Shown: positions 1-8,873 of the stretch, piece by piece
Position numbering within the stretch: the first letter of the stretch is position 1
How the letters are laid out: each line of letters opens with the position of its first letter
Notes under the pieces: generated by a model
What the model saw: the letters and a program-made list of their open reading frames with translations, nothing else
What the model was told of the DNA's origin: nothing
Database searches by the model: none
Assembly (NCBI RefSeq): GCF_020911725.1
Contig: NZ_CP076620.1
Coordinates: 2,741,001 to 2,805,000 of the forward strand
Direction: 5' to 3'
Source of the DNA: Clostridium cadaveris
GTDB lineage: Bacteria > Bacillota > Clostridia > Clostridiales > Clostridiaceae
DNA length: 64,000 nucleotides
Translations under genes and position numbers: made by a program

Positions 1-910
1 ATTTTCTATAATCGCTATATTTTTTATCTTTTACTCTAGGCTATCATCAAGAGATTTTGTAAAACCTCTTGAGCTTTTAACGGAAGGAGCAAATCGTTTT
101 GCTAAAGGAGATTATTCCACACGAATTGCTATTTATTCTGAAAATGAGTTTGGTGAATTAAAGGATTCTTTTAATATAATGGCACAAAAAATTCAGGATG
201 AAATGATGCTTCGTGAAAAATCTGAAGAAAGTAGAAGAAGACTTATACTTGACATATCCCATGATTTAAAAAATCCATTGTCAAGTATCTTAGGTTATTC
301 AAATCTCATTTTAGAAGAAAATATCCCAAATGAGGATAAAAAGAAATATCTTGAGGTTATAAATAATAATAGCCAGAGAGCAAATGAACTTTTACAAGAT
401 TTATTTGATTTCTCTAAGCTTCAAAGTATTGACTTTAAACTTACATTAATAAACAGTGATATATGTGAATTTTTAAGAGAAATAATAGCTTTCTACATTC
501 CTGAATTTGATAAAAATAAGTTTGATTATGATTTTGATATAATGGAAGAACCTTTTATGCTCAAAATAGATGAAAAGCATATGTATAGAGCTTTATCTAA
601 TATAATAAATAACTCAATAAAATATAATCCTGATGGAACTAAAGTAAAAATTTCTGGGAAATCCTCAAAAAACTCATTTATTATAACCATTGAAGACAAT
701 GGAATAGGAATCCCAGCCTCCCTACAACATGATATATTCAATCCCTTTGTAAGGGTTGATGATTCACGTAATTCTAAAAGCGGAGGAAATGGCCTTGGTC
801 TTGCTATAGCAAAAGATATAATAGAAAAGCATAATGGTACTATAGAACTATATAGCGACATAAATAAGGGTTGTATTTTCGTAATTACTTTATTATCAGA
901 AAATCTATAA
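1..910 (+). CDS. Sensor histidine kinase, 5'-truncated by window edge
   Basis: Membrane two-component kinase. The frame is open from base 2, so the ATG at 179 is internal and the true start lies outside the window. The visible 302 residues begin at the end of a membrane helix (IIAIFFIFY), followed by a HAMP linker (RDFVKPLELLTEGANRF), a HisKA box (LDISHDLKNPLSSI, phospho-acceptor His), and an HATPase domain with N box (NIINNSIKYN), G1 (EDNGIGIP), F box (FNPFVRV) and G2 (GNGLGLAIAKDI). All catalytic boxes are intact. Its response regulator is probably upstream, outside the window. The signal sensed cannot be told because the extracytoplasmic part is missing. Confidence 0.95.
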   Translation, partial: FSIIAIFFIFYSRLSSRDFVKPLELLTEGANRFAKGDYSTRIAIYSENEFGELKDSFNIMAQKIQDEMMLREKSEESRRRLILDISHDLKNPLSSILGYSNLILEENIPNEDKKKYLEVINNNSQRANELLQDLFDFSKLQSIDFKLTLINSDICEFLREIIAFYIPEFDKNKFDYDFDIMEEPFMLKIDEKHMYRALSNIINNSIKYNPDGTKVKISGKSSKNSFIITIEDNGIGIPASLQHDIFNPFVRVDDSRNSKSGGNGLGLAIAKDIIEKHNGTIELYSDINKGCIFVITLLSENL

Positions 911-931
911 TAAGTTTATTTTTAAATTATA

Positions 932-963
932 AAGAGTGAAAGACTTAAAAGCCTTTCACTCTT
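932..963. terminator. Bidirectional intrinsic terminator
   Basis: An 11-bp perfect stem (932-942 with 953-963) and a 10-nt loop lie between the convergent kinase and hydrolase genes, so it can serve both strands. Confidence 0.8.
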
Positions 964-970
964 CGTTATT

Positions 971-1795
971 TTACTTATTTTCTTCCCGAGTCCTCATTAT
1001 CCATTCCTTTACAAGCTCATTAAATAATCTCTCTTGTTCTATTTGAAGATTATGTCCACACTTGTCTATAATAGCAAAGGTTGCTCTTGGATAGTTTTCT
1101 AAAATTGATATAGCATCACGATAGCCTACACTAGAATCCTGTCTTCCTAAAAGTATTAATGATGGTTTTAAGAATTTGTGTTCTAAAACATCAACATCAA
1201 AAGAATATTCATACCCATATTTTTTAATATTTCTTAAAAAATCTTTTTCTCTTATTTTAATACCTGAAAGCACATCATTTCTATATCTCTCAAAAATCCT
1301 TCTGCTTTGAACTACTGAAGATTTGTCAAACATATCTAAATCCTCATCTGAAAGACGGGATAAAAGTTCTTCATCTCGATGTAAAATCACATGATTATCA
1401 ACATTTCTCTTATCCATATAAGCATATATAACTGGGCATATGAGACAAAGTCCATCTACTCTATCAGCCATATTATATATTATTCCCCTCGAAATATATC
1501 CACCAAAAGATTCTCCAGCAAGGAGAAATTTTTCTTCTGGTATAACTTTATTTATAAATTCAAGAACTATATCTAAAATATTGTCTGAGCAAGTTATCTT
1601 TTCAGAGCCATTTGTCTTTCCCATTCCTGGAAGATCTATATAAATTCTTTTATACCCGTATAAATCTTTAAATATAGGTTCCATACACCCCTTCATAAGC
1701 CTATGATCAGCATAAAAGCCATGAATCATAAGAATTGGTTTCCCTTCACCTATAACCTCATAATTTATCCATATATCATCTATATTACATCTCAT
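971..1795 (-). CDS. Alpha/beta hydrolase
   Basis: Cytoplasmic hydrolase of 274 residues, substrate unknown. It shows the alpha/beta hydrolase order: oxyanion-hole HGF at about residue 25, nucleophile elbow GESFGG with Ser at about 96, acid in LLGRQDSS and catalytic His in DKCGHNLQIE near the C-terminus. No signal peptide or membrane segment is seen. The ATG has an AAGGAGA ribosome site. It is a single gene convergent with the upstream kinase. Such proteins may be esterases, lipases or C-C hydrolases; the sequence does not decide. Confidence 0.88.
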   Translation of the reverse strand: MRCNIDDIWINYEVIGEGKPILMIHGFYADHRLMKGCMEPIFKDLYGYKRIYIDLPGMGKTNGSEKITCSDNILDIVLEFINKVIPEEKFLLAGESFGGYISRGIIYNMADRVDGLCLICPVIYAYMDKRNVDNHVILHRDEELLSRLSDEDLDMFDKSSVVQSRRIFERYRNDVLSGIKIREKDFLRNIKKYGYEYSFDVDVLEHKFLKPSLILLGRQDSSVGYRDAISILENYPRATFAIIDKCGHNLQIEQERLFNELVKEWIMRTREENK

Positions 1796-1855
1796 AAATT
1801 TTCTTTCTCCTTTTGAACTACATATGATTTTTCCAATAATATTATATTACAAATA

Positions 1856-1886
1856 ACGTCCAAGAAGAAATAATCTCCTTGGACGT
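1856..1886 (-). terminator. Terminator hairpin after the rhomboid-like gene
   Basis: Inverted repeat ACGTCCAAG (1856-1864) / CTTGGACGT (1878-1886), directly downstream of the minus-strand gene ending at 1895. The T-tract is weak. Confidence 0.6.
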
Positions 1887-1894
1887 AAAATCAC

Positions 1895-2689
1895 TTATAT
1901 ATGCTCATGATCCTTTATATGCTTCATGCAATACTCTCTTGCCCCTGAGCATTTAGAACAATATCTAAATTCCATATCTGGGTCATCATTTTCTGTTATT
2001 CCACAAACTGTGCATTTATGAATATAAGGTTTTTCAGTATTTGTAATAACTCTAAAGTCCCTATTGTCTGCTACAGTCTTCTTAAGCTTCACAGTCTTCA
2101 CCATATCTTTTCCAAAGAATAAGAAGTAGTTTAATACAGCAAATATAGCTGCTATTCTTACAGCATTATTTGGTGCAACTACTATGTTGTATATTATATA
2201 GAACCAATCTATCCAAGCTAGTATTTTTATAGGTACTGGAAGTACAAGGAATACTAAAAGCTCAAAATTAGGATATAGCTTTGCAAAAGCTAAGAATAGA
2301 GATAAATTTATAAAAGTAGCACCTATGCTTACACTTCCGCTTATAAAGGTTCCTATGATTGTTCCTATAACCCCGCATAAGTAGTACATATTGAATTTGA
2401 AAGACCCCCAATGAGACTCCAAACCGCTTCCAGCAAGATAATAAAAATATAGCGTGAATACTATCCACAACGGACTTGTATTTGGCGGTATGAGTATAAA
2501 TGTTATAAGTCTCCAGATTTCACCATGCATAACTCTTTCGGGTATCAATATCATAAGATTCCACAACTTAGTATTTCCTAATAAGTATATAAGAACGTAA
2601 AATATTGCATTGGCACTTATGATGTATGTCATTAAATTTTTTATAGCAAATCTGCCAAATTTTCGCTCCATACGGTCCAAAAACTTCAT
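1895..2689 (-). CDS. Rhomboid-like membrane protein without catalytic residues, C-terminal zinc-finger-like tail
   Basis: 264-residue polytopic membrane protein with rhomboid-family landmarks: the L1-loop motif GEIWRLITFI and the YYLAGSGLESHWG segment. At the place of the GxSG nucleophile it reads SIGATFINLSLF, with no serine in the motif, and no conserved His is seen in the last helix (VRIAAIFAVLNYFLFF). It is therefore probably a pseudoprotease (iRhom or derlin-like role, inferred). After the last helix comes a Cys/His tail with CTVCG, YCSKC, EYC and HIKDHEH, likely one or two zinc sites. Good GGGAGGAG ribosome site. Confidence 0.75.
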   Translation of the reverse strand: MKFLDRMERKFGRFAIKNLMTYIISANAIFYVLIYLLGNTKLWNLMILIPERVMHGEIWRLITFILIPPNTSPLWIVFTLYFYYLAGSGLESHWGSFKFNMYYLCGVIGTIIGTFISGSVSIGATFINLSLFLAFAKLYPNFELLVFLVLPVPIKILAWIDWFYIIYNIVVAPNNAVRIAAIFAVLNYFLFFGKDMVKTVKLKKTVADNRDFRVITNTEKPYIHKCTVCGITENDDPDMEFRYCSKCSGAREYCMKHIKDHEHI

Positions 2690-2760
2690 ATGGTCACTCC
2701 TCCCTTCGTCAGTTAATTATAATTATATAGTATCTACACAATAAAAGTAAAATTAAATTT

Positions 2761-2788
2761 AAAGAGGCTACCTTAAGACAGCCTCTTT
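2761..2788 (-). terminator. Terminator after pepD
   Basis: Perfect 9-bp stem AAAGAGGCT (2761-2769) / AGCCTCTTT (2780-2788), just downstream of the minus-strand pepD stop. Confidence 0.75.
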
Positions 2789-2804
2789 GTAAATATATTT
2801 TAAA

Positions 2805-4268
2805 CTATTTTAAATTTCTTAATACTTCAACAAGATATTCCCAATTCTTCTTTACTGAGCTTATGCTCATATGCTCATTTGGAGTATGAACGTCATAAAG
2901 GTTAGGTCCAAATGAAATCATATCTATTTCTCCAAATTTTTCTTTAAAAAGACCACATTCAAGACCAGCATGAAGTGCTGCTATTTCTGGCTTCTCTCCA
3001 TATAGTTTTTCATAAGTCTCTTCAAAAACCTTGCGAATTTTAGAATTCTTATCATACTGCCATTCTGGATATGAGCTGTGAGCATTTATCCTAGCTCCTA
3101 GAAGCTCTGATAATATAACTGTTTCATTCACTATTTCATCTTTTAAAGATCCTACTGAACTTCTTACAGCACTATCGAATTCTATTTCATTTTTGCCAGT
3201 AATTACAACTCCTAGATTTACCGAACTTTGTACAAGTCCTGGTATATCAATGCTCATGCTCTTAACGCCATTTGGCATTAAGCATAAAAGACTTACAGCT
3301 TTCTCTGTTGAAATCTTGGAGAAACATTTGCTTGTAGTCTTATCTAAGACTTTAAGTTCAATTTTAACTCCTGGATCAGAAGACTTTAATTCATTTTGTA
3401 AAATTTCATTTAAATTTTCTATCTTTGAATTTATTAGAGAAAGTGAATTTTCGTATACTTTTATAGTAGCATCTGCTTCTCTTGGTATAGCATTTGCTTT
3501 TGCGCCCCCATTTAAGTTAACTATATATAGGTCTACAGAATTAAGAAGTTTCATAAGAACTCTTCCTAAAATCTTATTTGCATTTCCTCTTTCTTTGTTG
3601 ATATCCATTCCGGAGTGTCCGCCTCTAAGCCCAGATACAACTATAGAACAGTCAACTACATTTGAATTTGGTCCATCAATCCAGCAGATTGGAAGTGTAG
3701 CACAGGTTCTTATTCCTCCAGCACAGCTTACTAAAAGAGTTCCCTCTTCTTCAGAGTCTATATTTATTAAAGTTCTTCCAACTACATCATTCTTATCTAA
3801 GGCTGTAGCTCCTCCCATTCCTGTCTCTTCTTCGCTTGTTACAAGAACTTCTAAAGCTGGATGAGCTATATCATTTGATGCTAATATAGCCATAGCATAA
3901 GCTACTGCTATTCCATTATCAGCTCCCAATGTTGTATCGGTTGCATATACATAATCCCCATCTATTCTAAGCTGCAATGGGTCTGTTTCAAAGTTATGCT
4001 CTGTTCCTTTATTCTTCTCACATACCATGTCCATATGACCTTGTATTATAACAGGTTCAGCTTTTTCATATCCAGCTGTAGCTGGCTTTTTTATTATAAC
4101 ATTCAATGCTTTATCTTGTTTAACTTCAAGATTTAGTTTCTTTGCAAAATTTACCAAATAATCACTAATTGCCTTTTCATTTCCTGAACCTCTTGGAATC
4201 TGTGATAATTCTTCAAAGTATTTAAATACTGATTGAGGTTCTAAGTCTTTTAATATTCTATTTTCCAT
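2805..4268 (-). CDS. pepD: Aminoacyl-histidine dipeptidase (M20 family)
   Basis: Cytosolic zinc dipeptidase (Xaa-His dipeptidase, beta-Ala-His dipeptidase family) of 487 residues, normal full length for PepD. Visible M20 signatures are IQGHMDMVCEK (metal His and Asp), TLGADNGIAVAYAMA (bridging Asp), TSEEETGMGGA (catalytic and metal Glu) and a late metal His in AALHAGLECGLF. It releases amino acids from imported peptides. Single gene with its own terminator; the start has a GGGGGTAA ribosome site. No odd features. Confidence 0.95.
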   Translation of the reverse strand: MENRILKDLEPQSVFKYFEELSQIPRGSGNEKAISDYLVNFAKKLNLEVKQDKALNVIIKKPATAGYEKAEPVIIQGHMDMVCEKNKGTEHNFETDPLQLRIDGDYVYATDTTLGADNGIAVAYAMAILASNDIAHPALEVLVTSEEETGMGGATALDKNDVVGRTLINIDSEEEGTLLVSCAGGIRTCATLPICWIDGPNSNVVDCSIVVSGLRGGHSGMDINKERGNANKILGRVLMKLLNSVDLYIVNLNGGAKANAIPREADATIKVYENSLSLINSKIENLNEILQNELKSSDPGVKIELKVLDKTTSKCFSKISTEKAVSLLCLMPNGVKSMSIDIPGLVQSSVNLGVVITGKNEIEFDSAVRSSVGSLKDEIVNETVILSELLGARINAHSSYPEWQYDKNSKIRKVFEETYEKLYGEKPEIAALHAGLECGLFKEKFGEIDMISFGPNLYDVHTPNEHMSISSVKKNWEYLVEVLRNLK

Positions 4269-4358
4269 GTTATTTTTACCCCCTAATTTGCATTTATTTT
4301 AGTATTCGACTATATATTTAAAACTCCTTCCTAATATTTGTTATTTTAGGAATTCGTT

Positions 4359-6140
4359 CTATATGTCACCTAATTCTATCTTTATATTTTCCTTGCTTCT
4401 TGCTAATAATGCTGATTTTTCACCATTATTATGATTAGTTATAGGGAGCCTTATAATAAAGTTTGACCCCTTATTAATTTCACTATGAACTTCTATAATG
4501 CCGCCATGAAGTTCAATTAACGACTTTACAATAGAAAGACCAAGACCACTTCCTGCAGTACCTCTTAAATTGCTCTTATTAAGCTGAGTGAATTTATCAA
4601 AGATTAGGTCTATTTTTTCCTTCTCTATACCTATGCCACTATCCTTGATACTTATAATTATATTTTCACTTTCCATATTCATATTCACCATTATATATCC
4701 GCCTCTTGGTGTAAATCGAAGAGCATTTGATAATAAATTAAGAACCACTCTTTCTATTTTATCTTCATCAAAATCAGAATACATCTCTTCTTCTGTTGTG
4801 TCAAATTGAAGAGTTATTTCTTTACTCTTAGCATAATCAACAGCAAGCATACATGTATCTTCTACAACTTCAACCATATTTCCATATGTGCAATTAAGCT
4901 TATAAAAACCACTATCCAATTTTGAAATATCTATAATATTATTCACAAGTTTTATAAGTCTATATACATTTTTTTTCATAACATCTAGATAGTTATCTAA
5001 CTTCTCTCCTTGATCTTTAATGTTTTCCTTTTTATAAAGGTCTACAACTTGAAGAGTGCTATTAATAACATTAAGAGGAGTTCTTAAATCATGGGATAAA
5101 TTAGTGAAATTCTCCGTCTTTATCTTGTCTGTCTTTATATATTCATCTAAAAGCTTATGATCCGTTATGTCTCTAATAGATCCTACTGCTCCTTTAAATT
5201 TGTTTAAATTTCCTTTTATGTTTTTCCAAGTTATATCTAATGAAATATTCTTTTTATCTTGTCTTTCAAAGATAACTTCCATTTTCATGTAACTTTCTTC
5301 GTTTCTTACTATTCCTGTTTCTATATCTACCTTAAAGATATCTTTTATATTTTTCCCTATGAGTTCATTGCCACTATACCCAAGTATAGTTCTAGCTGCA
5401 TCACTTACAAAAGTAAATTTTCCATATTCGTCTAACTCAAAAATAACATCTTTCTGATTTTCTATAATATCTCTAAGCTTATTTTCATTTCTTTGAAGCC
5501 TATTTTTAATCTCTATAAGTTCGTCTTTTACATTTTGAAAATATAGAAATAAGAAGCTTAAATAAACAACAGACTGTAATGCTGTGTAAGTATTACAAAA
5601 GCTTATTAATGAAAAATAATTTGAATGTCCATAGTTAAAGAACAATACTATTATTCCAAAAACCATTAAAGATACTTTTGTATAAGTTTTGTATAAGGAT
5701 TTATGTATCATTGTTTTTGAATAAACAATAGATGTTACTATTATAGCTATTCCCACAAAGTTCATATATAATTGCAGAAAATTTCTAGGTGTATATCTAA
5801 AAATTTTCATAATAATACCGCTTGCTATAATAATAATATTGATAATTCTAATGTTAAGTTTCAGCTTTCTATTCATAAGTTCAAAGATTCCATATATAAA
5901 ATATATAGAACTAAGAATCAAAAAACAGCACTTCAGAATCATCAATATGTTTCTAATATGAGGTAAGTCTATAAAAATAATAATAAAGTACAGTATATGA
6001 GAAGAAACGGAATAAAATGCTGCATGCACCCATAATTTTATAAAGCTTTTTCTTTCAAGGGTCCATATACATGTGTATAATACCGCTATCATTATATTTA
6101 ACACTAGTAAAATAGCACTAGTTGTAAATTCTCCGTCCAT
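4359..6140 (-). CDS. Membrane sensor histidine kinase with PAS domain
   Basis: 593 residues. The N-terminal ~210 residues are seven or so hydrophobic helices (a MASE-like integral membrane sensor), then a short coiled linker, a PAS domain (about 225-335; FELDEYGKFTFVSDAARTIL and the PAC-like GAVGSIRDITDHK), HisKA (NFTNLSHDLRTPLNVI), and HATPase with N box (NLLSNALRFTP), G1 (KDSGIGIEK), F box (FDKFTQL) and G2 (GSGLGLSIVKSL). All kinase boxes are intact. No response regulator is adjacent, so it is an orphan kinase; in clostridia, orphan kinases of this layout can feed Spo0A, but that is inference. Ribosome site GAGAGGTG. Confidence 0.92.
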   Translation of the reverse strand: MDGEFTTSAILLVLNIMIAVLYTCIWTLERKSFIKLWVHAAFYSVSSHILYFIIIFIDLPHIRNILMILKCCFLILSSIYFIYGIFELMNRKLKLNIRIINIIIIASGIIMKIFRYTPRNFLQLYMNFVGIAIIVTSIVYSKTMIHKSLYKTYTKVSLMVFGIIVLFFNYGHSNYFSLISFCNTYTALQSVVYLSFLFLYFQNVKDELIEIKNRLQRNENKLRDIIENQKDVIFELDEYGKFTFVSDAARTILGYSGNELIGKNIKDIFKVDIETGIVRNEESYMKMEVIFERQDKKNISLDITWKNIKGNLNKFKGAVGSIRDITDHKLLDEYIKTDKIKTENFTNLSHDLRTPLNVINSTLQVVDLYKKENIKDQGEKLDNYLDVMKKNVYRLIKLVNNIIDISKLDSGFYKLNCTYGNMVEVVEDTCMLAVDYAKSKEITLQFDTTEEEMYSDFDEDKIERVVLNLLSNALRFTPRGGYIMVNMNMESENIIISIKDSGIGIEKEKIDLIFDKFTQLNKSNLRGTAGSGLGLSIVKSLIELHGGIIEVHSEINKGSNFIIRLPITNHNNGEKSALLARSKENIKIELGDI

Positions 6141-6286
6141 CTAACACCTCTCTAAATATCATAATAATATAATTGCTATTATATCACAAAGTGCCATTAA
6201 TTTCTTTAATATCATTTTTTTCGACATTAATACTTATTATTTTTACAACTTAATAAATAATATATTGTAATTAAAATGAGTTAAAT

Positions 6287-6775
6287 CTATTTTAATTTTT
6301 CTTTTAAAAATTCACTTTTAGGAAACCTTTTTATAAGAGTCCCATAAAGCTCCTTAGCCTTTTCTATATCTCCAATTAATTCTAGAGCTTCTCCTTTAGC
6401 CAAAAGCAATGTGTAGTTATACTCCATCTGATTCTCTGGAATTGTCTCACATAGACTTAAAAATTCTCTATGCCTATTAAGCTTATAATAGCAATAAGAT
6501 TTCATAACAACTATATCTTTTTTTAATTCTTCATAATTGAATTTCCTATCAAGTATCTCAAGAGTTCTTTCATAGTCTTCTTTATCGAAGGCTCTTACTG
6601 CATTATCAAAACACTTTGCCTCTTCACTTTTATAGATTTTTATCTTCTTTAAAACATATATACCATATGGAATTAGAAGAAGCCATACAAATGGTTCCAT
6701 TACCCCTAAAAGAATTATTATAATCATACCAACTGTAAGCTTTCTTTTTTTTCCACTATTCAATGGAAAATTCAT
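6287..6775 (-). CDS. Small membrane protein with TPR-like repeats
   Basis: Hypothetical protein of 162 residues. The ATG at 6775 is chosen over a GTG nine bases upstream because that GTG lies inside the AGAGGTG ribosome site. One hydrophobic segment or hairpin near residues 15-45 (IIIILLGVMEPFVWLLLIPY) is followed by helical pairs resembling TPR repeats (AFDKEDYERTLEILDRKF and ALELIGDIEKAKELYGTLI). Probably a membrane-tethered scaffold facing the cytoplasm. It lies 10 bp beyond the S1 terminator and may be read by leakage from rpsA. Function unknown. Confidence 0.75.
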   Translation of the reverse strand: MNFPLNSGKKRKLTVGMIIIILLGVMEPFVWLLLIPYGIYVLKKIKIYKSEEAKCFDNAVRAFDKEDYERTLEILDRKFNYEELKKDIVVMKSYCYYKLNRHREFLSLCETIPENQMEYNYTLLLAKGEALELIGDIEKAKELYGTLIKRFPKSEFLKEKLK

Positions 6776-6795
6776 GTTAATCACCTCTAAAAAAA

Positions 6796-6820
6796 TTTAA
6801 GGGGATCAAATCCCCTTAAA
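6796..6820 (-). terminator. Terminator after rpsA
   Basis: 10-bp stem (6796-6805 / 6811-6820) with 5-nt loop, followed on the minus strand by seven T residues: a strong intrinsic terminator. Confidence 0.88.
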
Positions 6821-6825
6821 ATATT

Positions 6826-7986
6826 CTAATCTAATTTTAAATCTTTAAGTTTATTTCCTAAAAGCTCTGCAAGACTTGTTCCTTCATCACTACTATCATT
6901 GTACATTGAGTAATCTTCCTTTGGCTTTTCTACAGCATCCTTTATGCTTAAAGAAATCCTCTTATTCTTAGTATTTATATCTAGTACTTTAACATTTACC
7001 TTTTGTCCTATTTCAAGCTTTTCTGATGGCTTAGCTATTCTATCTTCACATATTTCTGATATATGTACTAAACCTTCAACTCCATCCATAACCTCAACAA
7101 AGGCTCCAATGTTTATGAATTTCACAACTTTTCCTTGTACAACATCTCCAATTTTCAATTCAGTTTCAACCTTGTTCCAAGGGTCTTCTTCTATATTCTT
7201 AAGTCCTAAAGAAATTCTATTTCTGTCTCTATCAAAGTCTATTACATAAACATTTACCTTGTCTCCAACAGATACAACTTCTTCTGGCTTATTTACTCTC
7301 TTCCAGCTTAAATCATTTAAATGTACAAGTCCTTCAATTCCACCAAGATCAACAAATGCACCAAAGCTCATTAGCTTAACTACAGTTCCGCATCTAGTTT
7401 CTCCCTTGGTTAAAGAATTCCAAAGCTTTTCCTTCTTAGCCTCTAATTCTTTCTTCTCTACAACTTTTATTGAAGCAACTATCTTATTTTTGTTTAGGTC
7501 AAGTTCTATGATTTCAGCCTTAAATTCATTACCTATAAGGTTTTTAAGCTCAACTCTATGAACTGATGCATGAGATGCAGGTATGAATACTCTCATTCCA
7601 TTGTAATCAGCTACAAGACCGCCTTTAACTTCTTCTTTAATTTTTAAAGTTATCTCTTCCTTTTTATCGAAAGCTTTCTTTATGTTCTTTCTAGCAATTC
7701 TCTCATCAGCAGATTTCTTTGACAAAGAAACGTTTCCTTCTCCATCGTCAAAGCTTTCTATTATAGCTTCTATTGAATCTCCTTCATGGAAAAGCTCTTC
7801 TATATTCTCATCTTCATTACATAAATTTTTCTTTTCTATTATTCCATCCTTCATGTAATTTATATTTACAAGAATATATTCAGAAGTTGCCTTCAAAATT
7901 GTTCCCTTCACTAATTCACCTGTTCTTAAGGTTTTCAAATCGTACTGGCTTAGTAATTCTTCCATAGACATTTCATTTTCACTCAT
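6826..7986 (-). CDS. rpsA: Ribosomal protein S1-like protein (four S1 domains)
   Basis: RNA-binding protein of 386 residues with four S1 repeats, starting at about residues 20, 105, 190 and 275. The last two are the best preserved (VVKLMSFGAFVDLGGIEGLVH and VVKFINIGAFVEVMDGVEGL). The C-terminal tail is acidic. This is the usual short Firmicute S1 form; in some clostridia S1 is fused behind IspH, but here it stands alone. Role: binding mRNA at the 30S subunit, though Firmicute S1 homologues are not all ribosomal. Ribosome site AGGAGTG. Confidence 0.9.
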   Translation of the reverse strand: MSENEMSMEELLSQYDLKTLRTGELVKGTILKATSEYILVNINYMKDGIIEKKNLCNEDENIEELFHEGDSIEAIIESFDDGEGNVSLSKKSADERIARKNIKKAFDKKEEITLKIKEEVKGGLVADYNGMRVFIPASHASVHRVELKNLIGNEFKAEIIELDLNKNKIVASIKVVEKKELEAKKEKLWNSLTKGETRCGTVVKLMSFGAFVDLGGIEGLVHLNDLSWKRVNKPEEVVSVGDKVNVYVIDFDRDRNRISLGLKNIEEDPWNKVETELKIGDVVQGKVVKFINIGAFVEVMDGVEGLVHISEICEDRIAKPSEKLEIGQKVNVKVLDINTKNKRISLSIKDAVEKPKEDYSMYNDSSDEGTSLAELLGNKLKDLKLD

Positions 7987-8191
7987 CTTATAACACTCCT
8001 TAAGTTTTGTATAATTATATTTTACTCGATTTATATGGTAGTCTTCAATGAAATATTATCATACTATGTTAATAAAATCTTAATCTTTCTATAAAAGCAT
8101 ATATTCTGTCTTACTATTTTATAATACATCATGTATACTTAAAATTAGGTAATTACATATATTTATTATATGTAATTTATTTTTCTGGGGG

Positions 8192-8857
8192 GTGTCAACA
8201 ATTAAAAATAAAAATAAAAGACCTATTATACTTAGTATATTATTAACATTTATCTTTTTATTCACTTGTTATTTAGATTTTGGGGTTTCTCAGCTTGATA
8301 TTAACAGCGGTGAATCTTCTACCACTATAGCTTATGCTAAAAGTTCTTCCTCTAAGAGCTCATCAAGTAGAAGCTCTTCTAGCAAAAGTTCTTCAACTAA
8401 AAGTTCTTCTAGTAAAAGTTCAAGTGGCTTTAAATCTGGTTCCTTTGGTAGTGGTTCAAGTTCTTCTTCTGGAAAAAGTGGAACTTCTTCATCTTCTGGT
8501 GGATTTAAATCCGGAAATTTTAATAGCGGAAGTAAAAGTTCATCCGGTTCATCTTCCAGTAGCAATTCAAACTCTGGTGGATTTAAGTCTGGAAGTTTCT
8601 CAAATTCAAAGGATAAAAGTTCAAGCAATGATAATACCAGCAGTTCAAAGAAAGAGTCCACCTATAATAGCAGCTCAGGTTCAGGTGGAAGTTCTAGCCG
8701 ATCCTTCTTTCCAAACCCATTTTTTTGGGGTAGATCCTATTATGGGGGAGGCCGTGGATTTTCTATTGGAACTGTGTTAAAGTTTGTAGTATTATTAATA
8801 CTAATAATCATAATTATCAAAGCAATAAAACGTTACTTTGATAAAAAATATAAATAA
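8192..8857 (+). CDS. Ser-rich, Gly/Lys-patterned membrane protein of the pspA operon
   Basis: 221 residues counted from a GTG at 8192. N-terminal hydrophobic helix (IILSILLTFIFLFTCYL), about 130 residues of low-complexity Ser/Lys/Gly sequence with spaced GGFKSGSF or GGFKSGNF repeats, then a C-terminal helix (VLKFVVLLILIIIIIKAI) and a basic tail. No family recognised. The GTG lies at the end of the G-run 8187-8192 and has no room for a ribosome site; an in-frame ATT at 8201 sits 6 nt after GGGGGTG and is a better-spaced, non-standard start. It is followed 16 bp later by pspA, suggesting an envelope-associated role. Base-level repetition makes alignment unreliable. Confidence 0.7.
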   Translation: MSTIKNKNKRPIILSILLTFIFLFTCYLDFGVSQLDINSGESSTTIAYAKSSSSKSSSSRSSSSKSSSTKSSSSKSSSGFKSGSFGSGSSSSSGKSGTSSSSGGFKSGNFNSGSKSSSGSSSSSNSNSGGFKSGSFSNSKDKSSSNDNTSSSKKESTYNSSSGSGGSSSRSFFPNPFFWGRSYYGGGRGFSIGTVLKFVVLLILIIIIIKAIKRYFDKKYK

Positions 8858-8873
8858 TACGGAGGTAATAAGA

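Noticed and set aside
3193-3864. 223-codon plus-strand ORF
   Set aside because: Antisense to pepD, which is a complete, well-conserved gene; no ribosome site or family match.
8332-8780. ORFs in two other frames across the Ser-rich gene
   Set aside because: Low-complexity repeats keep several frames open; the products are Leu/Glu or Val/Leu runs without sense.
8838-8873. Upstream start for pspA
   Set aside because: Overlaps the previous gene and lacks a ribosome site; the start at 8874 has GGAGG and the conserved GVFNRI start.
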